From NCBI RefSeq assembly GCF_028553765.1, contig NZ_CP067134.1:653501-717500 (forward strand): a stretch of DNA of 64,000 bases, read 5' to 3'. Positions 26,648-35,196 of this stretch are shown in pieces. The translations under genes were made by a program, and so were the position numbers. Within the stretch, counting starts at the first letter, position 1; every line of letters starts with the position of its first letter. The notes under the pieces are model-generated. The model searched no databases. It was given only the letters and a program-made list of their open reading frames with translations, and had not been told where the DNA came from. This DNA is from Paracoccus stylophorae (GTDB taxonomy: Bacteria; Pseudomonadota; Alphaproteobacteria; Rhodobacterales; Rhodobacteraceae).

Positions 26648-27322
26648 TTGATCGAGATGCAGGATGTCGGCTTCGGCTATCACGGTGGCGCCGAGCTGTT
26701 GTCGAACATGACGCTGAGCCTGCAGCCGGGCATGTTCCACTTTCTGACCGGGCCGTCCGGGTCGGGAAAGACCACGCTGTTGCGGCTGTGCTATGCCGAT
26801 CTGCTGCCCAGTTCGGGCCGGATGAGCGTGTTCGGCCAGGATCTGCGCGGGCTAGGACGCGACGACATCGCGATGCTGCGCCGCCGGGTCGGGGTCGTGC
26901 ATCAGGACACCCAGTTTCTGGACCACCTGCCGGTCGCGGAAAATGTCGCCCTGCCGCTCAGCGTGTCGGGGCAGGCGGTTGACATGGACGCGCTGCGCGA
27001 TCTTCTTGGCTGGGTGCAATTGTCGGCGCATGCGCGCGCACGTCCGCCGTCGCTGTCGGGGGGCGAACGTCAGCGGGCGGCGCTGGCCCGCGCGGTCATC
27101 CTGTCGCCCGATCTGGTGCTGGCGGACGAGCCGACGGGAAATCTGGACTGGGAGATGTCGATGCGGCTGATGCAGCTGCTGATCGAGCTGAACAAATCGG
27201 GCAAGACCGTGCTGGTCGCGACCCATGACCTGAACCTGATCCGCGCCGCCAAGGCGCAGGTCGCGGCGCGCGTGCTGCGCATCGCGGGCGGGACATTGCA
27301 TCTGGCGGGGGCGGATCTGTGA
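26648..27322 (+). CDS. ftsE: Cell division ATP-binding protein FtsE
   Basis: A 224-residue ATPase of the FtsEX complex, which links the Z-ring to peptidoglycan hydrolase activation. Walker A is TGPSGSGKTTLLR (34-46), the signature LSGGERQRAALARAV, and Walker B LVLADEPTGNLDWE. It probably starts at TTG (26648): AAGGGGG lies about seven bases upstream, and the resulting MIEMQDVGFGY matches the family start better than the ATG nine bases further in. Confidence 0.92.
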   Translation: MIEMQDVGFGYHGGAELLSNMTLSLQPGMFHFLTGPSGSGKTTLLRLCYADLLPSSGRMSVFGQDLRGLGRDDIAMLRRRVGVVHQDTQFLDHLPVAENVALPLSVSGQAVDMDALRDLLGWVQLSAHARARPPSLSGGERQRAALARAVILSPDLVLADEPTGNLDWEMSMRLMQLLIELNKSGKTVLVATHDLNLIRAAKAQVAARVLRIAGGTLHLAGADL

Positions 27323-28263
27323 TGCGGTTCTTGAAGGGACGGGCGGATCTGCGGACGCTGCGGCTGCGGCCGCTGTGGCAGGGGCTGCTGCGCGGCGATG
27401 GCGGCAAGGGCGACCGGATCGTGCCGCCGACCGGATACACAGCGCAGCTGACGCTGTTTTCGGCCGGCGCGATGGCGTTTCTGGCGGTGTTCGCGCTGGC
27501 GCTGGCGCTGGCGACGGGCCGGCTGGCCGATCGCTGGTCGGCGGAACTGGCCGGATCGGTCACCGTGCGCGTCAGCGCCCCCGCGGCCGAGCAGGAGGCG
27601 CGGACCCAGGCCACGATGCAGATCCTTCAGACGACGCCGGGCGCGGGCGCGCCGCGCCTGCTGCCGCAGGACGAGGTCGCAGGCCTGCTGGCGCCCTGGT
27701 TCGGACCCGAGATGCCGGTCGATGCGCTGCCGGTGCCCTCGCTGATCGACCTGCCCATCGACAGCCGCGATTTCGACGCCGAGGGCCTGCGCCTGCGGCT
27801 TGAGGCCGAGGCGCCGGGCGCGGTTCTGGACGATCACACGCAATGGCGACGGCCGCTGGTGTCGGCGGCGGAACGGTTGCGCGTGCTGGGCGTGATCTCG
27901 TTGCTGCTGATCGCGGCGGCCTCGGCCTCGATGATCACGCTGGCGGCCAAGGCCGCGCTGGCCGCGAACGGGCAGGTGATCCGCGTGCTGCGGCTGATCG
28001 GGGCGCGCGACATCACCATCGCCACCGCCTTCGTGCGCCGCTTTACCCAACGTGCGGCCCTGGGCGCGGCGGCCGGCACGCTGATCGGCATGGCCGGGAT
28101 CGCGCTGCTGCCCGACATGGACCCCGCCGGAGGTTTCCTGACTGGTCTTGGCTTTCACGGCTGGGGCTGGCTGGCGCCGCTGGCGATTCCGGTGATCGCG
28201 GCCATCGTCGGCTTTCTTGCGACGCGATGGGCGGCGCTGAAGATGCTGGGTGCGGTCAGATGA
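27322..28263 (+). CDS. ftsX: Cell division permease FtsX
   Basis: A 313-residue membrane partner of FtsE with a cytosolic N-terminus, a first span near 45-65, a periplasmic domain (about 66-200) and three C-terminal spans. The periplasmic domain of FtsX binds hydrolase activators. Its ATG shares a base with the ftsE stop (TGATG), so expression is coupled. It overlaps plsC by ATGA. Confidence 0.88.
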   Translation: MRFLKGRADLRTLRLRPLWQGLLRGDGGKGDRIVPPTGYTAQLTLFSAGAMAFLAVFALALALATGRLADRWSAELAGSVTVRVSAPAAEQEARTQATMQILQTTPGAGAPRLLPQDEVAGLLAPWFGPEMPVDALPVPSLIDLPIDSRDFDAEGLRLRLEAEAPGAVLDDHTQWRRPLVSAAERLRVLGVISLLLIAAASASMITLAAKAALAANGQVIRVLRLIGARDITIATAFVRRFTQRAALGAAAGTLIGMAGIALLPDMDPAGGFLTGLGFHGWGWLAPLAIPVIAAIVGFLATRWAALKMLGAVR

Positions 28264-29051
28264 GCGCGCGTTCCGCCTCGGCCACGCCCGGAGGTCTGGG
28301 TCCGTGGCAATATCTGCAGAACGTGCTGTTCTATGTCCATGCCGCGCTGGCGACGCTGGTGATCGGGCTGGTCGGCCTGCCATGGGTGGCGACGCGCGGG
28401 CGGCGCGCGGCCAATGCGGTCGCGACACGCTGGATCGGCTATATGCTGTGGGCCGCGCGGCTGCATCTGGGCGTCACCTGCGAGGTGCGCGGCATGCCGC
28501 CCAGGGGCGACTGCATCGTTGCCGCCAAGCATCAATGCTTTCTGGATATTCTTGTCATCGCCCACGCGCTGCCGCGCCGCGCCTTCATCATGAAGCGAGA
28601 GGTGATGCGGGTGCCGGTCATGGGCTGGTATGCTTGGAAGGTCGGCTGCATCCCCATCGACCGGTCGCGCGGCCGCGACGCGGTGCGCGCCATCGCGCGC
28701 GAGATCGCGGCGCGGCACGAATCCGATGACGGGCTGGGGCAGCTGATCATCTATCCGCAGGGAACGCGCACCCGTCCGGGCGAACAGCGCGACTACAAGC
28801 ATGGCGTGGGTACGATGCGGGCGGCCTCGCAGTTGCCGGTGGTGCCGGTCGCGGTGAATACCGGGCTGTTCTGGCCGCGCAAGGGCTGGGGCATCCGGCC
28901 GGGACGCGCCGTGGTCGAGTTTCTGCCCGCCATCGGCCCCGACATGCCGCAGCAGGCGTTCATGCCGCGCCTTCAGGCCGAGATCGAGGCGCGGTCGGAC
29001 CGCCTGATGGCCGAGGCCGGGTTCAACCCGCAGGACGCCGCGCGCGACTGA
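28260..29051 (+). CDS. plsC: 1-acyl-sn-glycerol-3-phosphate acyltransferase
   Basis: A 263-residue inner-membrane enzyme converting lysophosphatidate to phosphatidate. The catalytic H-x4-D motif is HQCFLD. The glycerol-phosphate motif normally EGTR reads QGTR in IIYPQGTRTRPGE, a common variant. There is one clear N-terminal span (about 25-45). It is cotranscribed with ftsE-ftsX through a 4-base overlap, tying phospholipid synthesis to a division module. Confidence 0.92.
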   Translation: MSARSASATPGGLGPWQYLQNVLFYVHAALATLVIGLVGLPWVATRGRRAANAVATRWIGYMLWAARLHLGVTCEVRGMPPRGDCIVAAKHQCFLDILVIAHALPRRAFIMKREVMRVPVMGWYAWKVGCIPIDRSRGRDAVRAIAREIAARHESDDGLGQLIIYPQGTRTRPGEQRDYKHGVGTMRAASQLPVVPVAVNTGLFWPRKGWGIRPGRAVVEFLPAIGPDMPQQAFMPRLQAEIEARSDRLMAEAGFNPQDAARD

Positions 29052-29081
29052 TGCGCGCCACCCCGCGCGCGTGCCGGCCGG

Positions 29082-30632
29082 TCAGGGACGGCCGATGCGG
29101 GCGCGCAGCCGGCGCAGCATGGTCTGCATCCGCGGCGGGCTTTTCTCGATCACGCGGGTCGATGTGGTCCTGATCCGGTTCAGCGCGCTGTCCAGCGGCC
29201 AGGGCCATTCGTGATAGGGATCGGGCACGCGCCAGCCGCTGCCATAGCGTTCGGCAAGGAAGGCTTCGGGATCGGCCGGCGCGGGATAGCGGCGATCGTG
29301 CAGCCCGACCTGCGACGGCGGCAGGATCATCCTGATCGGGACCGGCCGATAGACCGGATATTTCATCATCACGTGCAGGTGGTTCCCGTCTTGCCAGCAG
29401 GGAAACAGGTCCAGCTTGCCGTCGGCGTTGCGGATGTGGAAATTGACCGTCGTGTCGGTCAGCTTGCCCATCGGCTGAAAACCGTGGGCGGACAGCCTGT
29501 CCAGCAACTCGGCCCGCCGGTCCATCATCTCGCGGCGCGAGGTCGAGCCGTCGACATACAGCAGATCGACATCGTCGTCATGGGTCAGAAACGCGTTCTC
29601 GCGCACCGCGCCCAAGAGGCTGCCATAGCACAGCAGCGGCGTGACGCCGCACGCGGCCAGCGCCGGAAAGGCCGCATCCAGAACGGCAAGATAGCTGTCG
29701 CGATGCCGCACCAGCACCGGTTCCTGAATGGCGTGCTTGCTGGCGCACAGCACTGCGGGGCGGGACAGGCGGGCCGACAGCTGACGGTTGGCCTCGGCGA
29801 TGACCGCATCGATGCGCGCGGGCGAGGACAGCAGCGGCGACAGCGGCGCGAAGGTCACGGTGCCGACCGAAAGCCGCGGCCCCATCGCCGCCGCGATCAC
29901 CGCCGCCGCGACCCGCAGGGCAAATGGCGTCATTTCCGGGCGCTGCGCGTTCAGCGGCAGCAACTGCGCCAGACGCGGCGCGGTCCAGTCCAGCGTGCCG
30001 GCCTCGATCCGGTCCAGAACCCGCTGGCGCAGGGCGTTGCATAATTCCGTCCGCGTCTCGGGGTCGGCGGCCCGGTCGCGCGGGGGCAGATCGACGCCAA
30101 GATCGGCGTGCATGTCCCGCAATTCGCGGACCATCGCGGCCGGGTCCATGCCGCGATGGCTGAACACCAGGTGCCCGTTCAGATAGCCGTTCACGCAGAC
30201 ATGGCGATTGCGCGGGCCGAACTGACCCGGCCGGTTCGCCAACTCGATCCGCGACAGCATCAGCGGGCGCGAGAAGATCAGCGTCATTTCGGGGCGCAGA
30301 TCGCGGATGGAGCGGATCGGCTGGCCGGCCAGCAGGGCGCGGCGCGCATCGGCATCGGCCGCGCGGCCCGCGCCGGTCGAACACTGCACGGCTTCCAGCA
30401 CATCGGCCAGATCGATTTCGCGCCCGTTGGGACCGAACAGATGCGGGCGGGGGAACACGTATTCCTGCGCCGCGCCGGAATCCATGAAGATGCCGATCCG
30501 CTTCAGCCGTCCGTTCACCGGCAGCGATTTGCGCATCACGCCGCGCGGACCGAAGGCGCCGAATCCCGGCAGGAATTCGTGCGCCATCAGGATCAGACCC
30601 TGATCCTGATCCGGGGTCGGCCCTGTGCTCAT
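29082..30632 (-). CDS. LicD-family (phosphotransferase-like) protein
   Basis: A 516-residue cytosolic-looking protein. The C-terminal half (about 300-480) carries the LicD nucleotidyltransferase-like core: LLCYGSLLGAVRENAFLTHDDDVDLLY, with the DDDVD acidic cluster that coordinates metal, and DGKLDLFPCW further on. LicD-type proteins add phosphocholine or other phospho-substituents to surface glycans. The N-terminal ~270 residues have no family I recognise. It lies 61 bp downstream of a TagD-like CTP:glycerol-3-phosphate cytidylyltransferase, so a glycerol-phosphate transferase role is plausible but inferred. Confidence 0.72.
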   Translation of the reverse strand: MSTGPTPDQDQGLILMAHEFLPGFGAFGPRGVMRKSLPVNGRLKRIGIFMDSGAAQEYVFPRPHLFGPNGREIDLADVLEAVQCSTGAGRAADADARRALLAGQPIRSIRDLRPEMTLIFSRPLMLSRIELANRPGQFGPRNRHVCVNGYLNGHLVFSHRGMDPAAMVRELRDMHADLGVDLPPRDRAADPETRTELCNALRQRVLDRIEAGTLDWTAPRLAQLLPLNAQRPEMTPFALRVAAAVIAAAMGPRLSVGTVTFAPLSPLLSSPARIDAVIAEANRQLSARLSRPAVLCASKHAIQEPVLVRHRDSYLAVLDAAFPALAACGVTPLLCYGSLLGAVRENAFLTHDDDVDLLYVDGSTSRREMMDRRAELLDRLSAHGFQPMGKLTDTTVNFHIRNADGKLDLFPCWQDGNHLHVMMKYPVYRPVPIRMILPPSQVGLHDRRYPAPADPEAFLAERYGSGWRVPDPYHEWPWPLDSALNRIRTTSTRVIEKSPPRMQTMLRRLRARIGRP

Positions 30633-30693
30633 TCGTGATTCCCGATCCTGTTCATGCCGGCGCGACCCTGCGCGATTTCCGTTGCGCCGCGGC

Positions 30694-31083
30694 TCAGGCG
30701 CTGTTCAGGCTGTGGCGGATCATCGTGCTGGAAATCCGCTCGGTCCGGGGCATGTAGTGGACTTCGCACAGATCCGACAGGAAATCGAACTTGCCCTTCC
30801 AGTCGTCGCCCATGGTGAAGATGTCCACGCGATACAGCCGGACATCGTCGCGTTTCTGTTCCCAGGTGTTTTCGGGAATGACCAGATCGACATAGCGCAG
30901 CGCCTCGAGATGGGCCTTGCGTTCTTCCCAGCTGTGGAAGGCGGTCTTGTTCTTCAGCGCGTTGAACTCATCCGTGGACAGCGCGACGATCAGATAGTCG
31001 CCCAACGCCCGCGCCCGCTGCAACAGGCGGATATGCCCGTAATGCAGCGTGTCGAACGTCCCGTAGGTGATGACCCGCTTCAT
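30694..31083 (-). CDS. tagD: Glycerol-3-phosphate cytidylyltransferase (TagD-like)
   Basis: A 129-residue nucleotidyltransferase of the cytidylyltransferase family. The nucleotide-binding motif HYGH is at 14-17 in GTFDTLHYGHIRLL, and the second motif is RTERISST. Length and motifs match TagD/GCT, which makes CDP-glycerol from CTP and glycerol-3-phosphate. CDP-glycerol is classically a teichoic acid precursor; in a Gram-negative it would serve a capsule or LPS glycerol-phosphate decoration. It is the first gene of a two-gene unit with the LicD-like gene. Confidence 0.85.
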   Translation of the reverse strand: MKRVITYGTFDTLHYGHIRLLQRARALGDYLIVALSTDEFNALKNKTAFHSWEERKAHLEALRYVDLVIPENTWEQKRDDVRLYRVDIFTMGDDWKGKFDFLSDLCEVHYMPRTERISSTMIRHSLNSA

Positions 31084-31206
31084 GCCATTCCTTCCGGTTC
31101 CGGCCAGAATATTCAGGAAAGCTGTCTATCCTGCCGCCGGACGGCCTTCAATCCCCTGCACGAAAGGCCGGGCGGCCGGGCGATACCGGATCACGCCGAT
31201 ACCGGA

Positions 31207-32166
31207 TCAAGCCAGCGACCGGGAACCCATCGACAGGAATTTCTGCCGCCGGTCCTTGATCAGATCCTCGGGCTTCTTTCCGGTCAGATCCTTCAGCATC
31301 GAGGCCAGCGCGATCCCCACCGCGTCGATCGCGGCCTTGCTGTCGCGTTGGGCGCCGCCCAAGGGTTCCGAGATGATGCGGTCGATCACGCCCAGCTTTT
31401 TCAGGTCCTGCGCGGTCAGGCGCAGCGCCTCGGCCGCCTCGCGCATGCGGTCGCTGTCCTTCCACAGGATCGAGGCGCAACCTTCGGGCGAGATGACCGA
31501 ATAGATCGAGTGTTCCAGCATGGCGATGCGGTTGGCGGTGGCGAAGGCCACGGCGCCGCCCGATCCGCCCTCGCCGATGATCACGCTGACCAGCGGCACC
31601 CCGATCTCCAGGCATTTCTGGGTGCAGCGGGCAATCGCCTCGCTTTGGCCGCGTTCCTCGGCGCCCTTGCCCGGATAGGCGCCGGGCGTGTCGACCAGGG
31701 TGATGACCGGCAGGCCGAAACGGTGCGCCATGTCCATCAGCCGGATCGCCTTGCGATAGCCTTCGGGTCGGGCCATGCCGAAATTGTGGTGGATGCGCGA
31801 CTTGGTGTCGTTGCCCTTTTCGTGACCGATCACAACGCAGGGCGCATCGTTGAACCGCGCCAGCCCGCCGATCACCGCGTGATCGTCGCCAAAGGCGCGG
31901 TCGCCGGCCAGGGGCGTCAATTCGGAAAACAGCGCATCGACATAGGCGCGGCAATGCGGCCGGTCGGGGTGGCGCGCCACCTGCGTCTTTCGCCACGGAT
32001 TGAGGTTCTTGTAGAGATCCTTCAGAAGATCGCCGGCCTTCTTGTCCAGCGCCAGCGCCTCTTTCTCGACATCGACCGGGTCTTCGGCCTTGCGGGCCAT
32101 GGCGCGCAGTTCCTCGGCCTTGCCTTCGATATCGGCCAGCGGCTTTTCGAAATCCAGATAGACCAT
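31207..32166 (-). CDS. accA: Acetyl-CoA carboxylase carboxyltransferase subunit alpha
   Basis: A 319-residue subunit that, with AccD, moves carboxyl from carboxybiotin to acetyl-CoA to make malonyl-CoA for fatty acid synthesis. The length equals the E. coli protein. The conserved [13 protein letters not shown] segment ([13 protein letters not shown]), [19 protein letters not shown] and [12 protein letters not shown] are present. ATG at 32166 is preferred to the in-frame GTG two codons upstream because of the spacing to GGAG. It appears monocistronic. Confidence 0.96.
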   Translation of the reverse strand: MVYLDFEKPLADIEGKAEELRAMARKAEDPVDVEKEALALDKKAGDLLKDLYKNLNPWRKTQVARHPDRPHCRAYVDALFSELTPLAGDRAFGDDHAVIGGLARFNDAPCVVIGHEKGNDTKSRIHHNFGMARPEGYRKAIRLMDMAHRFGLPVITLVDTPGAYPGKGAEERGQSEAIARCTQKCLEIGVPLVSVIIGEGGSGGAVAFATANRIAMLEHSIYSVISPEGCASILWKDSDRMREAAEALRLTAQDLKKLGVIDRIISEPLGGAQRDSKAAIDAVGIALASMLKDLTGKKPEDLIKDRRQKFLSMGSRSLA

Positions 32167-32304
32167 GCGCACGAGGCTCCGGGGCTGTTGGCGTTCCGCG
32201 CCCTATATGATCGGGGACGGACCGGATTGCAACGCGCCGCGGGGGCGGGTGCGGAACCTGACCTGCCGCGCGCGGGCGGCGGCCGCGATGCGGGGACGCG
32301 GCCT

Positions 32305-33507
32305 CTATTGCAGATCGGCGAACGCGTCCTGCAACCGGGCGACGGCTTCGGTGACGTGAACGCGCGGCGTGGCCAGGTTGAAGCGCAGGAAATCCTCGCC
32401 GCCGGTCCCGAACGTGGTGCCGTGATTGGCGGCGATGCGGGCCGATTTTTCCACCCGCGCGGTAAATTCCTGCCGGCTCATCCCGGTGCCGGAAAAATCG
32501 ACCCAGGCCAGATAGGTCGCCTGCAACGGCATTGAGGCAAGGCCGGGGATGGCGTTCACGCCCTGATCGAACAGGCGTCGGTTACCGTCCAGATACCGGA
32601 CCAGCGCATCGACCCATTCGGCGCCCTCGGGCGAATAGGCGGCGGCGACCATGTCCATCCCCATGAACCCGGCCGAGACGCCGCGCGCCGCCAGCGCGCC
32701 CCTGAATTTTGCGCGCAGATCGTCGTCGGCGATGATGGCGTTGCCGATATGGGCGCCGGCGATGTTGAAGGTCTTGGTCGCGGCGGTCAGCGTCACCAGC
32801 CGGTCGCGGATATCCGGCACGACGGTGGCGATCATGCGGTGACGATGGCCCGGCATGACCAGATCGGCGTGGATATCGTCGGAAACCAGGACCAGGTCGT
32901 GGCGGACGCAGAAATCGGCCACTTCGCGCAGCTCGTCCTCGGACCAGACGCGGCCGCCGGGATTGTGCGGCGAACACAGGATCAGCAGGCGTTCGCCGCC
33001 GGTCAGCATACCCTCCCACCGCGCCCAGTCCATCCGGTAGATCCCGTCGCGCAGCGCCAGCGGCAACTCGACCATCCGGCGATCCGCCGCGCGGATGACC
33101 CGGCCAAAGGCGTGATAGACCGGTGATATGACGATCACCCCGTCGCCGGGCGCGGTACAGGCGTCGATGGCCATCGCCACGCCGTTGACCAGACCCGCCG
33201 CCGTCAGGATCCAGCCGGTGTCGATCTGCCAGCCGTGGCGATGCTCCATCCACCAGCGGATCGCGTCCAGATAGGCATCGTTGCGGCCGGGATAGCCATA
33301 GACGCCATGCGCCGCCGCATCCTCGACCGCGCGCTGCACGGCGCGGGGCGGGCGGAAATCCATGTCCGCCACCCACATCGCCAGCCCGCCATCGCCCGGC
33401 GACACGCCATAGGCGGCCTCCATGTCGTCCCATTTCGAGCAGTTCGTGCCGACGCGGTCGATCACCTCGTCGAAATCGGGCTGCCGGTCCAGGGCGGGTC
33501 GGGTCAT
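32305..33507 (-). CDS. patB: MalY/PatB-type aminotransferase (cystathionine beta-lyase-like)
   Basis: A 400-residue fold-type I PLP enzyme. The N-terminal VGTNCSKWDDMEAAYG and MWVADMDFRPP segments are specific to the MalY/PatB branch, whose members cleave C-S bonds in cystathionine or cysteine. The PLP lysine lies in LTAATKTFNIAG, and SPHNPGGRVW is the cofactor-binding Asn motif. ATG at 33507 has GAGG six bases upstream; the frame continues to 33540. It is divergent from def1. Confidence 0.88.
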   Translation of the reverse strand: MTRPALDRQPDFDEVIDRVGTNCSKWDDMEAAYGVSPGDGGLAMWVADMDFRPPRAVQRAVEDAAAHGVYGYPGRNDAYLDAIRWWMEHRHGWQIDTGWILTAAGLVNGVAMAIDACTAPGDGVIVISPVYHAFGRVIRAADRRMVELPLALRDGIYRMDWARWEGMLTGGERLLILCSPHNPGGRVWSEDELREVADFCVRHDLVLVSDDIHADLVMPGHRHRMIATVVPDIRDRLVTLTAATKTFNIAGAHIGNAIIADDDLRAKFRGALAARGVSAGFMGMDMVAAAYSPEGAEWVDALVRYLDGNRRLFDQGVNAIPGLASMPLQATYLAWVDFSGTGMSRQEFTARVEKSARIAANHGTTFGTGGEDFLRFNLATPRVHVTEAVARLQDAFADLQ

Positions 33508-33586
33508 GGCGATCCTCGTCTTTTGTTGCGCGTCCTGCATACGCGGCTTGTTGCGTCAGGTGAAGCCATCGCCTAAATCGCCTGTC

Positions 33587-34108
33587 ATGAACCTGCGTCC
33601 GATCCTGATCCATCCCGATCCGCGTCTGAAGAAGATGTGCGAACCCGTCGCCCGCGTCACGCCCGAGATCGAGGCGCTGGCCGATGACATGCTGGCCACC
33701 ATGTATGGCGCGCCCGGCGTCGGGCTGGCCGCGCCGCAGGTCGGGGTGCTGTCGCGGATGTTCGTCATGGACGCCACCCGCGACCCCGACGCCGAACGGC
33801 GGCCGATGGTGCTGATCAACCCCGAGATCGCGTGGACATCGGACGAGACCAACACCTATGACGAGGGCTGCCTGTCGATCCCCGACCAGTATGCGGACGT
33901 GACGCGGCCCGCCCAGGTGCGGATGCGCTGGCTGGGGCTGGACGGCAGGATGCACGAGGATGAGTTCGACGGGCTGTGGGCGACCTGCGCCCAGCACGAG
34001 CTGGACCACCTGAACGGCATCCTGTTCATTGACCATTTGTCCGCGATCAAGCGGCAGATGATCACCCGCAAGATGGTCAAGCTGAAGCGAGAGCGGGCGC
34101 GTGCCTGA
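33587..34108 (+). CDS. def: Peptide deformylase 1 (probably the functional enzyme)
   Basis: A 173-residue metalloenzyme removing the formyl group from nascent N-formylmethionine. All three motifs are canonical: [10 protein letters not shown] (motif 1), EGCLS (motif 2, cysteine metal ligand) and QHELDH (motif 3, HExxH). It is the first of three deformylase-family genes in a row before fmt and the only one with wholly standard motifs. It overlaps the second by 8 bases. Confidence 0.96.
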   Translation: MNLRPILIHPDPRLKKMCEPVARVTPEIEALADDMLATMYGAPGVGLAAPQVGVLSRMFVMDATRDPDAERRPMVLINPEIAWTSDETNTYDEGCLSIPDQYADVTRPAQVRMRWLGLDGRMHEDEFDGLWATCAQHELDHLNGILFIDHLSAIKRQMITRKMVKLKRERARA

Positions 34109-34634
34109 TCGCGCCGACATGCGGGACGCGCATCCGGCGGGGCCGGCGCGTCCGGCGCTGCCCGCGGCGCTGACGGGCGGTGCGGTGCGCCCGATCCTGA
34201 TCCATCCCGACCCGGTGCTGCGCGACATCAGCCGCCCGGCGGGCGAGATGTCGGGGCCGGAGCTGCGCGATCTGGCCCGCGATCTGGTCGCGACCATGTA
34301 TCGCGCCGGCGGGCGCGGCCTGGCGGCGGTGCAGATCGGCGTTCTGCGCCGCGTCTTCGTGATGGATGCGGGCTGGAAAGAAGGCGCGGCCCGTCCGCTG
34401 GTCATGCTGGACCCGCGCATCGTTCGTCGCTCGGACCGTGTTGCGCCGGGCGAAGAGCTGTGCCTGTCGATCCCCGGCCGCCCCGTCACCGTGACGCGGC
34501 CGGCCGAGGTTGAGGTGATCTGGTTCGATCTTGACGGGCGCCGGCAGCGCGCGAGCCTGGACGGCGCGGCGGCGCGCGTGGCCCAGCACGAGGCCGACCA
34601 TCTGGACGGCCGCCTGATCGTGGACCTGGCATGA
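34101..34634 (+). CDS. Peptide deformylase paralogue 2 (altered motifs, catalytic residues kept)
   Basis: A 177-residue deformylase-family protein starting at GTG 34101 inside the end of def1. Motif 1 is [10 protein letters not shown] (the usual Pro replaced by Val), motif 2 is ELCLS (Gly replaced by Leu, Cys kept) and motif 3 is QHEADH (HExxH intact). The metal ligands and catalytic Glu are therefore present and activity is possible, perhaps with changed specificity. An extra ~28-residue N-terminal extension is rich in Ala/Pro. The ATG of the third gene overlaps its stop. Confidence 0.85.
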   Translation: MPDRADMRDAHPAGPARPALPAALTGGAVRPILIHPDPVLRDISRPAGEMSGPELRDLARDLVATMYRAGGRGLAAVQIGVLRRVFVMDAGWKEGAARPLVMLDPRIVRRSDRVAPGEELCLSIPGRPVTVTRPAEVEVIWFDLDGRRQRASLDGAAARVAQHEADHLDGRLIVDLA

Positions 34635-35134
34635 GCGTGCGGGCCTTTCTGCCCTATGCCGACCGGCGTCTGCACATCCCTGCCCAGGCGGTCGGGCAGG
34701 TGACGGAAACGGTGCGGATGATCTGGGACGACATGATCGACACGATGGAGGCGATGCCGGGCGTGGGCCTTGCCGCGCCGCAGATCGGGATCATGCTGCG
34801 GCTGGCGGTGGTCGATGCCTCGGACCGGCGCGGGCAGGCGGTCAGGATGGCCGACCCGCAAGTGCTGCACGCCAGCGTGCAGTCGCGCCAGCACGACGAG
34901 GCAAGCCCGAACCTGCCCGGCGTCTCGGCCCGGATCACCCGTCCGCGCGCCGTCACCGTCCGGTTCCTGAGCGAGACGGGCGAGATCGAGGACCGCGATT
35001 TCGTCGGGCTGTGGGCGACCAGCGTGCAGCACCAGATCGACCATCTGGACGGGCGCATGTATGTGGATCACCTGTCGCCCTTGCGGCGCCGGATGCTGGT
35101 TCGGAAATCGGCCAAGCTGGCGCGGCAGGGATAG
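34631..35134 (+). CDS. Peptide deformylase-like protein 3, probably catalytically inactive
   Basis: A 167-residue third tandem copy. Motif 1 is perfect ([10 protein letters not shown]), but motif 2 has become SPNLPG, so the metal-binding cysteine is missing. Motif 3 is QHQIDH, where the catalytic glutamate of HExxH is glutamine. The reading frame is intact with no stop codons or frameshifts, so the protein is presumably made and kept for another role. It overlaps def2 by ATGA, and a palindromic element begins immediately after its stop. Confidence 0.85.
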   Translation: MSVRAFLPYADRRLHIPAQAVGQVTETVRMIWDDMIDTMEAMPGVGLAAPQIGIMLRLAVVDASDRRGQAVRMADPQVLHASVQSRQHDEASPNLPGVSARITRPRAVTVRFLSETGEIEDRDFVGLWATSVQHQIDHLDGRMYVDHLSPLRRRMLVRKSAKLARQG

Positions 35135-35186
35135 CGCCGGGGGCTGTCTGCCCCCGGACCCCCGAGGATATTTCGACGCCAAAGAC
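35135..35186 (+). repeat. Dispersed palindromic element, copy 2
   Basis: Identical over 52 bp to 23118-23169. It starts on the base after the def3 stop codon and ends 10 bases before the fmt ATG, so it fills the junction. The hairpin stem is 35137-35144 / 35150-35157. As in copy 1, the frame of the downstream gene stays open through the element. Confidence 0.9.
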
Positions 35187-35196
35187 GGAGGCTGCG

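Noticed and set aside
34631..35134. Annotating the third deformylase as a pseudogene
   Set aside because: The frame is intact, starts are coupled and motif 1 is perfect; only catalytic residues are changed, so it is called an inactive-looking paralogue.
32582..35182. An 866-codon minus-strand frame running from the aminotransferase through the deformylase genes
   Set aside because: A mosaic of antisense frames of four real genes; its apparent N-terminus comes from the palindromic repeat.
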